From NCBI GenBank assembly GCA_023150895.1, contig JAKLJY010000002.1, positions 93,108 to 157,107 on the forward strand: a stretch of DNA of 64,000 bases, written 5' to 3'. Made by a program: the position numbers and the translations under genes. Below, in pieces: positions 47,988 through 56,563 of the stretch (position 1 is the first letter of the stretch; every line of letters begins with the position of its first letter). The notes beneath the pieces were generated by a model that searched no databases, had not been told where the DNA came from, and saw nothing but the letters and a program-made list of their open reading frames with translations. This DNA comes from Myxococcota bacterium. GTDB lineage: Bacteria; Myxococcota_A; Bradymonadia; UBA7976; UBA1532.

Positions 47988-48793
47988 TGGCCGCCGATCT
48001 CGTTCTCGACGTGCGCGGCGTGTCTCTCACGCTCGGCGGCAATCACATCCTGCACGACCTCGATCTGCAGGTCGTCGACCGCAAGCGTCCGGGCACGACG
48101 ACGGGACAGATCGCCGCGCTGCTCGGGCCGTCGGGCGTCGGCAAGACGCGGCTTTTGCGCATCATCGCCGGCCTCGACAAACCCGATGCGGGCAGTGTCA
48201 TCGGGCATGACGGCAAGCCGCTGACCGCAGGTGAGGTCGGGGTGGTGTTTCAACACTATCCCCTCCTGCGCCATCGCACGGTGCGCGGCAATCTGGAGAC
48301 GGCCGGACACATGAACGGTCTGTCGGGCAAAGAGGCCAGAGACAAGGCCGCCGAGCTGCTCGAGCGATTCGGGCTGGCCGCGCGCGGCAATCTCTACCCC
48401 GTGCAGCTCTCCGGCGGGCAGCGCCAACGCGCGGCCATCGCGCAGCAGCTCATGAAGCACAAGACGGTGCTCTTGCTCGACGAGCCCTTCTCCGGGCTCG
48501 ATCCGGCGGCGCTGAACGAGGTCATCCGGCTGCTCGTCGAGGTCGCGCACATGCACGAGCTCAACACGCTGCTCATCATCACGCACGACATCCGCGCCGC
48601 GCTGGTCGCCTCGGACACCGCATTCCTCCTCGGGCGGCGCCTCGACGCCGCCGGCAAACCGACGGGCCCGGCCAAGGTGCAGCGGATGGTCGACCTCGTC
48701 GCGCTGGGGCTCGCCTGGCAGTCCGGCGCCGAACACACCCCCGAGTTCGTTCAGCTCGAACGCGACATCAAGGACGACTTCCGCGCGCTGTGA
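47987..48793 (+). CDS. ABC transporter ATP-binding subunit
   Basis: 268 residues. Walker A GPSGVGKT, Q-loop VVFQHYPLL, signature LSGGQRQRAAIAQQLM, Walker B TVLLLDEPFSGLD and H-loop ITHD are all intact. It energises the permease encoded immediately before it. The C-terminal ~40 residues (WQSGAEHTPEFVQLERDIKDDF) are longer than usual for the NitT/TauT class and may contact the cluster's coiled-coil proteins. The start overlaps the permease stop; the stop overlaps the next start (GTGA). Confidence 0.95.
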   Translation: MAADLVLDVRGVSLTLGGNHILHDLDLQVVDRKRPGTTTGQIAALLGPSGVGKTRLLRIIAGLDKPDAGSVIGHDGKPLTAGEVGVVFQHYPLLRHRTVRGNLETAGHMNGLSGKEARDKAAELLERFGLAARGNLYPVQLSGGQRQRAAIAQQLMKHKTVLLLDEPFSGLDPAALNEVIRLLVEVAHMHELNTLLIITHDIRAALVASDTAFLLGRRLDAAGKPTGPAKVQRMVDLVALGLAWQSGAEHTPEFVQLERDIKDDFRAL

Positions 48794-50127
48794 GCACCGC
48801 GCGCGCTCCCCTTCCGATCCGGCGCCTCGCCGGCGTGCTCGTCGCGGCGCTGCTGGCCGCGAGCGCGGCGAAGGCCGAGACACGACGCATCGTGCTGCGC
48901 TCCGGTGAAGAACTCTTCGGCGAGGTGACGCACGCCGTCGACGGCGAGACGATCGACGTGTCGACCGTCTCGGGCGAGCGACGACGCTTCCCGCGGGCCG
49001 AAGTCACGGCCATCGAATCCCTTTCGGGCGGCCGCCTCGCGCCTGTGTCGGCGGGCGTGGCCGCCGCCGAGCCGACCGCCTCGCCGCCGCCCGCAGCCTC
49101 CGCCTCCCCGGCACCTTTGCAGGCCACAGTCCCGGCCTCCGCGGAGCCGATTGCGTCGCCGCCGCCGCGACGCCCCGTCCCCCCCCTGCCGGCCGGCGGC
49201 CCCGAGGCGACGCCGCCCCGACCCGATGGCGTCGGCTGGTATGTCCGGCAGGCCCCCTCGTTGATCGCCGTCGGGGTCGCGCTCGTGGCGCTGTTCGTCG
49301 CCGGTGTGTTGCGCGGTGAGCACCGGGGGGCCTTCGCGGCGTTCCGGCGGGTGCGCATTCTCACGCTGCTCGGCCTGCTGGCCGCGATCGGCATCTACGC
49401 CATCGACCTTCAGGGACGCCGAGAAGCGCGCAGTCAGTGGGCGCGGCCCCTGCACGTCGCCGTCGTCCTCGTCGAGCGCGGGCGCCTGCCGTGGGAGACG
49501 ACCCGGGCCTTTCGCGCCCGGGCCGCCGCGGCCAATGCCTGGATTCGGGACGAGAGGCACCGTCGGCAGCCCGGCGCCGCGCAGCCGGTCTGGTTTCACA
49601 CCTTCGGACCCGTCTCCGGTGAGGCACGCCCGGCCGCCCCCGAGGACGCCGCCACGTCGGACGACGTGTTCGACCGCCTCCTCTACGGCGTGCGTCTGCG
49701 CTGGCACCTCTGGGACGTCGACGCCGTCGCCGGGGTCGATGCGGGCCTCTTCGACGCGCGGATCTACGTCTACGCCGAACCCCCGGCCGGTCCGCGTGCG
49801 GCGCGGTTCGTCGAGGGACTCGGCGAGGCCGGCGGTGAGCTCGGCACCGTCGACGTCGCCCTCGACGACAGCATGATCGACGTCGCTTGGGTGGCCGTCA
49901 TTCACGAGACGCTGCACACCCTCGGCGCCACGGACAAGTACGACGCGCAGGGACGCACCGTCGTGCCGGAGGGCCTCGCCGAGGCGGACCGGAGGCCCCT
50001 TTATCCCCAGGCCTTTGCGGAGATCATGGCCGGCGAGCGGGCGCTGAGCCCGGAGCAGGGCGCCCCCATTTCGCACCTGCACGAGGTCCGCATCGGCCCG
50101 GTCACGGCCGGCGAGATCGGCTGGTGA
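48790..50127 (+). CDS. Membrane protein with a zinc-metallopeptidase-like HExxH motif, last gene of the ABC cluster
   Basis: 445 residues from GTG 48790, which overlaps the ATPase stop. A signal peptide (ends about SAAKA-ET) precedes a small Sm/SH3-like beta segment (RRIVLRSGEELFGEVTHAV), a Pro-rich linker and two transmembrane helices (about 155-210). The C-terminal domain contains VIHETLHTLGATDKYD, an HExxHxxxxxD pattern of zinc metallopeptidases; a third ligand is plausible in this stretch. No substrate is apparent. Translational coupling to the ATPase suggests a part in the same envelope system, for example cell-wall processing. Confidence 0.75.
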   Translation: MSTARAPLPIRRLAGVLVAALLAASAAKAETRRIVLRSGEELFGEVTHAVDGETIDVSTVSGERRRFPRAEVTAIESLSGGRLAPVSAGVAAAEPTASPPPAASASPAPLQATVPASAEPIASPPPRRPVPPLPAGGPEATPPRPDGVGWYVRQAPSLIAVGVALVALFVAGVLRGEHRGAFAAFRRVRILTLLGLLAAIGIYAIDLQGRREARSQWARPLHVAVVLVERGRLPWETTRAFRARAAAANAWIRDERHRRQPGAAQPVWFHTFGPVSGEARPAAPEDAATSDDVFDRLLYGVRLRWHLWDVDAVAGVDAGLFDARIYVYAEPPAGPRAARFVEGLGEAGGELGTVDVALDDSMIDVAWVAVIHETLHTLGATDKYDAQGRTVVPEGLAEADRRPLYPQAFAEIMAGERALSPEQGAPISHLHEVRIGPVTAGEIGW

Positions 50128-50151
50128 GGTGGGCGCCTCTCTGACCGGCGC

Positions 50152-52500
50152 TCAGTGCAACAGGTGATCGACCAGCAGATTCAGGCTGCACAGCGACAGC
50201 ACGGCCCGCACGTCCACCGCGTCGTCGGCCCGGGCACCGACGGGAAACGTCGGCCCGATGGCCAGTTCGAGATGCGCCCCGAGCAGACGCGTGAAGAGTT
50301 CGGCGTCGAGGCGGGCCCGGTCGAACACCCCCGCGCCCTCGGTCATGTCCGGCACGAGCGTCGCGCGGGCCCCGAGGCTCGAGAAGGCCAGGTGCAGCCG
50401 CGGATCCCACAGTGCAAAGACCGTCGGCCCGAGGCCGAGGACGTCGTCGACCCGATCCGGGTGGTAGAACCAGCGCAGGCTCGCCCCCAGGCCGATGGGC
50501 GTGAGACCCGGACGGGGGGTATAGGCCAGGTGCTCCCAGTGCAGGACGAGGCCGCCGTCGGGCAGAACGACGCCGCCGAAGCTCACGGGCAGGGCGAGGT
50601 GCGCGAGCGTGCGCAGTGGCCCGTTCGACGCCGGTCGCTCGGCCAGCGGGACCGTTCCCCTCCGCCAGCCCGCCTCGAGCGGCACGCGTCGCACGTCCAG
50701 GGCGTAGCCGGCCAGGCGCTCGGCCTCCGGCACGGGGGAAGGGGCGGTCTCGAGGGCCCGCAGGCGCTCGGTCATGCGGCGCAGCTCGGCAAGCCAGAAG
50801 GCCTCGAATTCCGCCAACGGACGACCGTCGGGCAGGCGAACGGCGAGGTCGGCGCCCGGGAATCGGTCGGCGCACATTGCCAGCGCCGGCGTGGCCGCCG
50901 CGAACACACCCACGAGGGGCAGCGCCAGCCACCCGCGCTCGGCGTCGTCGAGGCGCACCGGGGCATGCAGCGCGGACGTGAGCGCCGCCAACCGACAGCC
51001 CTCGGCCGTCGCGCCGTCGGCACGTCCTCCGGCCGCCACGAAGCGCGCCCGCACTGCCGCCTCGATCGGGTGCCCGGCGGGCGGGGTCGCGAGCCAGACG
51101 CTGCGCAGCTCGTCGTCGGCGTAGGCCCCGGTCTGCCGCAGGAGCTCGATGCCACAGGCCTCGGGTGAAGCCGCCGCGCCGCAGAGTCGGGGGAGGAGAT
51201 CGACGTAGGCCGCGACCTCGCCCCGGCGAAAGTCAGCCCGGCGCAGTGCCGGGTGCAGGAACGCGCCGAGGCCGCCCAGAAAGTCGCCGTAGGTCCGCGA
51301 AGCGGCCCGCAGGCGCGAGACCCGGACGACCGGCCCGTGCCCCGGCGTCGCTGCTTGATAGCGCGAGACGATCTGCGCCTCGTAGTACCGGGACACCTCG
51401 AGAAACGCGGCCAGAAAGCGCTTGTACCAGGCGTACCCGACGACCGCGTCCGGCAACGGGACACCGGGCTCGGCCCGGGGGGCGTCGAGGGCCATGACCT
51501 CGAACCCGCCGTCCGGGCGGGAAAGTCGACCCGCCGCCAGGGCGAGCCCGACCGGCACCGCCTCGAGCAGCGCGCCGTCCAGGTAGGGCCGCGGGGCGCA
51601 TGCGCTCGGCTCCGGTCCCGCGCAGGTCGTCACCCGGCGGGGCGCGGCATGCACGGGAAACGACGCCCCCGCGCGCAGTGTCGCGAAGACATCCTGCGGA
51701 TCGATCACGCGGCACTCCCCGACCGCGCCGGCGACCGGCAGCCACACGACCGTCGCCGAAGGGTCGAGGACCTCGGCCGGGCGGGCCGGCGGGGCACAGA
51801 ATCGGGGCCGGCCCTCGACCACCCGGACCTCGAAAAAGACGTGGGTCCGCAGGCTGCGCAGCGGCGCCGCCGCGAAGGGGACGGCGGCCGGCTCCGCGGC
51901 CGAGAGCCCGAGGCCGACGGGCACGCGACACGCCGGTCGCCATCCGTCCGTTCGCGAGAGGAGGTACGTCAGGGCGCGCTCGGCCGGCGCGAGGGCCTCG
52001 AGACTGGCGAGACCGTCGCCGGCCTGGAACGCGGGTCCGGCCGGGTCGTCACACCGCCAGGCGGGATCGAGAGACGCCCGTGCCTCGGCGCACGTCCGCT
52101 CGAACGGAAACAACGTCGTCCAGGCCGGGGCCTGCCACACCGCGAGCGTGGTGGACGCCGCCGAGGTGCCAGGCACTTCGTCCGGCGCGTCCGCCGAGGT
52201 GCCAGGCACTTCGTCCGCCGAGGTGCCAGGCACTTCGTCCGGCGCGTCGCGGCACGCCAGGAGGGCCGTCAGGGTCGCGTTGACCGCCCCGACCGACACG
52301 CCGGCCGTCGCCAGCAGCGGCGCGTCGCCGACCGCGGCCCGGACGCGCAGCAGAGCCTCTGCGAGGCCGGCGTGATGGGCCCCGCGGGAGGCGCCGCCGG
52401 TGAAGGTCAGGACGGCCGGGCCGGGCGACAGGGGGCCCGTCGTCGCCGGTTCGCCCACCCCCGCGGCCAGGACGACGATCAGGGCGAGGCCAGAAGCCAT
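50152..52500 (-). CDS. Patatin-like phospholipase, copy 1, with in-frame palindromic repeats
   Basis: 782 residues from ATG 52500; the open frame upstream is not the gene. A signal peptide precedes the patatin core: FTGGASRGAHHAG (oxyanion loop), GVSVGAVNAT (nucleophile Ser) and YLDGALLEAVPVG (catalytic Asp). Residues ~85-113 contain three DEVPGTS units that come from inserted 24-bp repeats. The C-terminal ~140 residues have alternating strands (FSSLGARATLVPDMTEG, LEAIGP-like) and may be a small beta-barrel or beta-sandwich. Together this suggests a secreted or outer-membrane lipase. It overlaps the next patatin gene by 22 bp. Confidence 0.82.
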   Translation of the reverse strand: MASGLALIVVLAAGVGEPATTGPLSPGPAVLTFTGGASRGAHHAGLAEALLRVRAAVGDAPLLATAGVSVGAVNATLTALLACRDAPDEVPGTSADEVPGTSADAPDEVPGTSAASTTLAVWQAPAWTTLFPFERTCAEARASLDPAWRCDDPAGPAFQAGDGLASLEALAPAERALTYLLSRTDGWRPACRVPVGLGLSAAEPAAVPFAAAPLRSLRTHVFFEVRVVEGRPRFCAPPARPAEVLDPSATVVWLPVAGAVGECRVIDPQDVFATLRAGASFPVHAAPRRVTTCAGPEPSACAPRPYLDGALLEAVPVGLALAAGRLSRPDGGFEVMALDAPRAEPGVPLPDAVVGYAWYKRFLAAFLEVSRYYEAQIVSRYQAATPGHGPVVRVSRLRAASRTYGDFLGGLGAFLHPALRRADFRRGEVAAYVDLLPRLCGAAASPEACGIELLRQTGAYADDELRSVWLATPPAGHPIEAAVRARFVAAGGRADGATAEGCRLAALTSALHAPVRLDDAERGWLALPLVGVFAAATPALAMCADRFPGADLAVRLPDGRPLAEFEAFWLAELRRMTERLRALETAPSPVPEAERLAGYALDVRRVPLEAGWRRGTVPLAERPASNGPLRTLAHLALPVSFGGVVLPDGGLVLHWEHLAYTPRPGLTPIGLGASLRWFYHPDRVDDVLGLGPTVFALWDPRLHLAFSSLGARATLVPDMTEGAGVFDRARLDAELFTRLLGAHLELAIGPTFPVGARADDAVDVRAVLSLCSLNLLVDHLLH
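52160..52240. repeat. Three 24-bp REP-like repeats inside the patatin gene
   Basis: Units at 52160-52183, 52193-52216 and 52217-52240 are identical and contain the palindrome GTGCC-a-GGCAC. Unit length is a multiple of three, so the reading frame is kept and each unit adds DEVPGTSA. From memory, palindromes of this GTGCCxGGCAC type are dispersed in several high-GC genomes, so this may be a transposed REP-like sequence rather than a slippage repeat. Confidence 0.75.
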
Positions 52501-55247
52501 GCCAGCCCTCCGTTCACGTCCAGAAACGCCCAATGCAGGTAGAACGCGGCGTCTGCCCCGACCGCACGCGGTCCCCCCGGGGTGAACAGGCGATCGACAC
52601 CGGCGGTGAGCCGGACCGTGCGGGCGAGATCGAGCCCGAGCGCCACCCCACCGCCCGCGCCCCCTGGACGCGCCGCGGCCGGCAGGTGGGCCAGCGTCAG
52701 CATCGCCGTCGCCCCGAGCCAGCCGTCGACGCCGAACCCCGCGCCCGCCCGGGGCAGGAACGCGGGCGCCGTGGCGATTCGGGTCAGCGTCACCTCGCCG
52801 CGGACGCGCGGGGTGACCGGCGAATCGAAAACGTCGAGTCGGGGTTCCCAACCGGCGACCGGGCCGATGTGTCGGGCGTCGTACCCCATGAGCCAGGGGA
52901 AGAGGTGCAGAAGCCGCGCAGCGGACCCCGCCCGCGCGTGCGCGTCCACGGTCGACGGGTCGAGGTTCAAGCGCTCGCGGGGGGCCGGCTCGACCAGGGC
53001 CACGATCCGCAGCGCCAGCAGGCCCCAGTCCTGCATGTCGACCCCGAAGAGCGCCGCGTCCGTCGGCAAGCGCGCCTGGCCTGCCCGCTCGAACGCCCGG
53101 GCGTCGCGACGCTCCACGGCGCGTGCCCGCTCGAGGAAGCGCATCTTCTGCGTCCGCGACCAGGCCCGGAAACGCCCGTCCGCCGGTCCGTCGTCGTACG
53201 CGAGGGCGTTGGCCCCGGGCACGGCGCTCGGGGGCAAGGACAGTCCCTGCGCCGCCAGCGCCCGCCCCAGCGCCCGAACGAAGCCCTCGAAGTCCTCCTC
53301 CGGCGCGGGGACGGGCACGACGCCCGTCCCGTCGGCCTCCGGGGGCGTACGCAGCTCGCCCCGCGCGAGGCGGCGCAGTGTCTCGTGGATGACCGCGACG
53401 GGCGCCGGACAACGGTGGGCTTCCGCGCCGCGGGAGAGGCAGGGCCACGTCGTCCGCCACCGCCCGTCGGGCGTGCAGAGCGCCGCCTGCCGGGGCCGAC
53501 CGAGGCCGGCGCAGTACTCTGCCCGCAGCTCGCCCGGCACGCGATCGGCGAGTTCCTCGCCCAGGAGCCGCCAGAGGAGCTCATCGGCCCGGTGCACCCC
53601 GTCGGACGGTTGCGGCACCTCGCGGTCGAGGCCCAGGGTACTCACGAGGGCTGCGAATCGCTCGATGAGGTTGACCAGGCCGGCGATGTCGAGGGCGTCG
53701 AGGGTCGGGGCGGTCGGTCCGCTCGGCGTCGCGGCGACGAAGAGGGTGTCGTAGACGCCCACGAGGTAGTCGTGCACCCGGAAGACGCGGTGCGTGAACG
53801 CGGCGAAGTTGTGGACGAGATACGCACCGACGATGGGGTGGTACCGCGACGACGCGCGGAACCGCCGCGTGCCCGCCGGGCAGCCCGGCCCGGCGCAATC
53901 GACCTCGTCGGCGGCGTGCCGGGCGAGCCCCTGGAGTTCGAACGTCCGGGCCTCGTCGATGGCCGAGCCGAGCACGTCGAAGGCCAGATCGAGGCCGCCG
54001 GCGGTTGCGCCCTGCGGCCTGGTCGCAGGGGACGCGCCGCGGCGGCTCTCGGGATCGACGTAGAGGTACTCGACGACCCCGCCCCGCGCCGTGCGCGCAT
54101 CGACGAGCTCCATCGCCAGACCCAGGGGCACGTTGTCGAAGAAGCCGCCGTCGGCAAAGCGCTCCGACACCCCGACCGTTCCGGGCGGGCAGGTGGGATC
54201 CCGGGTCGCGGGCGCGGCGCCGACGTCGTGCGGGTCGAGACAGACGTCGAGCCGGATGGGCGCGAACACCACCGGAAACGCGCTCGAGGCCTTGACGAGC
54301 CGCAGCAGCAAGGCGGGCGGGACGCCTTCTTTCGGTCCATCTCCATTGCCCTCTCCATCGCCATCGCGCGCGGGCAGGTGCAGCGCCCGCGCCAGCCGCC
54401 GGTGCGCGCCGGACTCCCAGAAGGGGCCGCCCGACGGGGCGAGGGCGTTGCGCAGCACCGAGGAGGTCGGGGTGACCTCGAGACGCAACGGGACGACGTA
54501 GCGCTGCGTCGGCACGGTCAGCGGCTCCGCGCCCCCCGCCGGTCCGAGCGTCGGAGAGACCGTCTCCAGGGGGTACTCCGCCGCGGCGCCGCGCGTCACC
54601 GTGACCCCCACGGCCACGTCACACGTCCCCTCGGCCGTCCGCGCGGAGACGAGGCGCTGCGACAGGTAGGCCTCGGCGGCCGCGAACGCGCTGCGGGTGA
54701 ACAGGCCGTCCTCGTCCGTGTAGGGCGAGGGGGCGTCGAACCAGGGGGCCGTCGGCCCGCCGCTGCGGGCCAACCGCCCGGACAGCGTCCGGAACGTCGC
54801 GCTGCCGACCGCGTCCTCGAAGAGGCGGGCGTACGCCGCCCCATCGCCGGGCGTCGGCAGCAGCTTGTCCCAGCCGATGTTGGCCCAGACGTCGAAGAAC
54901 GGATTGGCGAAGACCGTCCGGTCGACCCGCCCGGCAGGGCTCTCACCGTCACACCAGTAAATGGCCGCGAGAAAGGCGTTGATGTTGCCCGCGGAGGCGC
55001 CGGTCACGACGGAGAGCGCGTGCGTCGAGCGGGCGCGCGAGAGCCGCTCGAGCTCGGCCCAGGTGCCCCCGGCCTGGTACGCCCCCAGGCTGACCCCCCC
55101 GCTGATGACCAGCGAGACCCCGACGGTCGGCGGAGGCAGCGCGGCGGGCGGGCGGACCGGCTCGACGGCACCCGTCGGCGCGGGCACGGCCATGGCCAAG
55201 GCCATCGGCACGAGAGAGAGACGTCGAACGGTCGGGCGGTGGGTCAT
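52479..55247 (-). CDS. Patatin-like phospholipase, copy 2
   Basis: 922 residues from ATG 55247. A signal peptide precedes VISGGVSLGAYQAG, an oxyanion loop without the usual Arg. TGASAGNINAF has the nucleophile Ser, and RFADGGFFDNVPLG has the catalytic Asp. Several Cys pairs occur (DCAGPGCPAG, CDVAVG), consistent with an extracytoplasmic place. The C-terminal ~150 residues show amphipathic strands typical of outer-membrane proteins (VRGEVTLTRIATAPAF, GGVALGLDLARTVRLTAGVD). It is a paralogue of the next gene, which points to tandem duplication followed by strong divergence. Confidence 0.82.
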   Translation of the reverse strand: MTHRPTVRRLSLVPMALAMAVPAPTGAVEPVRPPAALPPPTVGVSLVISGGVSLGAYQAGGTWAELERLSRARSTHALSVVTGASAGNINAFLAAIYWCDGESPAGRVDRTVFANPFFDVWANIGWDKLLPTPGDGAAYARLFEDAVGSATFRTLSGRLARSGGPTAPWFDAPSPYTDEDGLFTRSAFAAAEAYLSQRLVSARTAEGTCDVAVGVTVTRGAAAEYPLETVSPTLGPAGGAEPLTVPTQRYVVPLRLEVTPTSSVLRNALAPSGGPFWESGAHRRLARALHLPARDGDGEGNGDGPKEGVPPALLLRLVKASSAFPVVFAPIRLDVCLDPHDVGAAPATRDPTCPPGTVGVSERFADGGFFDNVPLGLAMELVDARTARGGVVEYLYVDPESRRGASPATRPQGATAGGLDLAFDVLGSAIDEARTFELQGLARHAADEVDCAGPGCPAGTRRFRASSRYHPIVGAYLVHNFAAFTHRVFRVHDYLVGVYDTLFVAATPSGPTAPTLDALDIAGLVNLIERFAALVSTLGLDREVPQPSDGVHRADELLWRLLGEELADRVPGELRAEYCAGLGRPRQAALCTPDGRWRTTWPCLSRGAEAHRCPAPVAVIHETLRRLARGELRTPPEADGTGVVPVPAPEEDFEGFVRALGRALAAQGLSLPPSAVPGANALAYDDGPADGRFRAWSRTQKMRFLERARAVERRDARAFERAGQARLPTDAALFGVDMQDWGLLALRIVALVEPAPRERLNLDPSTVDAHARAGSAARLLHLFPWLMGYDARHIGPVAGWEPRLDVFDSPVTPRVRGEVTLTRIATAPAFLPRAGAGFGVDGWLGATAMLTLAHLPAAARPGGAGGGVALGLDLARTVRLTAGVDRLFTPGGPRAVGADAAFYLHWAFLDVNGGLAWLLASP

Positions 55248-55289
55248 GGGCCGGTGCGCCCGCAGGATCGCACCGGCAGCGGTCCGGGG

Positions 55290-55325
55290 CCGACGGAAAT
55301 TCACGGGCCGATCGTGAATTTCCGT
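55290..55325. repeat. Large palindrome at the insertion site of the IS element
   Basis: ACGGAAATTCACG (55293-55305) and CGTGAATTTCCGT (55313-55325) form perfect 13-bp arms around a 7-base spacer, in the region upstream of the patatin gene. The right arm ends in the 8-bp target site of the IS element. It may be an operator or a hairpin for the divergent genes. Confidence 0.75.
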
Positions 55326-55469
55326 CGGGACTATCCCCACTGCAAAGTTCACAGATCAACGGCGATGCCGGTCGTCAGACGATTGACGCCAGATCTGCGT
55401 TCACGCCACGCCGGCCATGCGTAATGCCAATCTCGGCCGGGCTCAAGGGCCGATGCGCAGGGACTCCAC

Positions 55470-56414
55470 CTACCAGGTGGTTTCGCCGTCGTCGGAACTA
55501 CGGGTAATCTCGGGCAATATTCGTGGCCCAAGATAGCGACCCTGGGAGTCGAGATAGGCGTTGGTCCATCCCTCATCAATCTGGTACCGCGCGGGTTTGA
55601 ATTTCCACATGCGGATCGAATACGCGTACACGTTCCGAAAGTCTCCGCAGAGCGACTTGGTCTCAAACCAGTTGAAAGCGGTGGACCCGCACATCTCCAA
55701 GTTCAGTTGCCGGAGTTGGTCATAGATGTGTTTTGCGAGTTCAGCCTTAATCTTCTGCTTGGGCGTCATGCCCCGTTGACCGGGTTTCCTTCGTTTCTCT
55801 GCCTTGTTGCCGTGCGACCCAGCCGCCCCCATCATTAGGTCGCAGATCTGCAGGCGATTGTTTCGCGTGCTGTTCACAAACGTGACCTCAATCGACAGGT
55901 CGTGTCTCCCCCAGTAGTTGGGAAGATTCTCCACAAACGAGCGCAGTCCATTCTTGTGCTTGAGGCTTGAATGGTCATCCAACCGGACAAGGATCCGATG
56001 CTTCTCGCCGTGAGGTGCAACCGGCAAGTATTTGAGTCCAAACGCATGCTTTAGAAACTGATAGAACAGCTTGAACTGCACAGTGAGTCCGTCCGCTTCG
56101 ACTTCCCCGTTCGGCGCAATCCGGACGAACTGGCGATCAAGAAACATCTGACGGTATCGAATGTGCCCTTCTCGAATCTGCTGGGCGACGCAATCCACCA
56201 TGTCCTTGCAACATTGGAGGTTGCTCGCCTTCACGTTGGTCCACTTCACCTCGCCAGTGGCTTGGTGCGACGCCTTGATCTTGCCGAGGTCCGTATTGAG
56301 CCGGTCCAATGCTGATTCGAGCCCCAAAATGCCGCCGAAAAAGCACCAGTACCTGTTCAGCGGCTCGCCCCCGTGCGTCCAGGCTTCATCGGCGTAGATT
56401 TCGAAAATCGCCAC
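55470..56414 (-). CDS. DUF3800 family protein, passenger in the IS element
   Basis: 314 residues from GTG 56414 with GGTGA upstream. The N-terminus IYADEAWTHGG and the later DDHSS / LQICDLMMGAAG are typical of DUF3800, whose members keep Asp/Glu residues in a likely RNase-H-like fold. The biochemical role is unknown. Codon and base use are less GC-rich than in the chromosome. It lies behind a terminator-like hairpin, so it may be expressed from its own promoter. Family knowledge: DUF3800 genes are frequent near mobile elements, which fits a passenger or defence-type job, but nothing here proves it. Confidence 0.85.
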   Translation of the reverse strand: MAIFEIYADEAWTHGGEPLNRYWCFFGGILGLESALDRLNTDLGKIKASHQATGEVKWTNVKASNLQCCKDMVDCVAQQIREGHIRYRQMFLDRQFVRIAPNGEVEADGLTVQFKLFYQFLKHAFGLKYLPVAPHGEKHRILVRLDDHSSLKHKNGLRSFVENLPNYWGRHDLSIEVTFVNSTRNNRLQICDLMMGAAGSHGNKAEKRRKPGQRGMTPKQKIKAELAKHIYDQLRQLNLEMCGSTAFNWFETKSLCGDFRNVYAYSIRMWKFKPARYQIDEGWTNAYLDSQGRYLGPRILPEITRSSDDGETTW

Positions 56415-56434
56415 TAATTCACCGCATTCCGGAC

Positions 56435-56495
56435 AAAAAAAAACCCTGGCACCCTCGAACGCCGCTGGCCGTTAGGCGAGAAGCTCGGGTGCCAG
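56435..56495 (-). terminator. Intrinsic terminator on the minus strand between IS genes
   Basis: CTGGCACCC (56446-56454) pairs with GGGTGCCAG (56487-56495). Read on the minus strand, the hairpin is followed by a run of nine T (A9 at 56435-56443 on the plus strand). Inner bases CTCG/CGAG and CGCC/GGCG could extend the stem. This would end transcripts from the transposase and the small gene before DUF3800. Confidence 0.75.
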
Positions 56496-56563
56496 AGTTT
56501 TGTTCACGGTACATTAGTCACCGAGCAATTTCAAGGAGTTTTGATAGTCAAGCGGAAGGCGTC

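Noticed and set aside
52533..55424. 963-codon plus-strand open frame
   Set aside because: It is the shadow of patatin copy 2, which has signal peptide and catalytic motifs.
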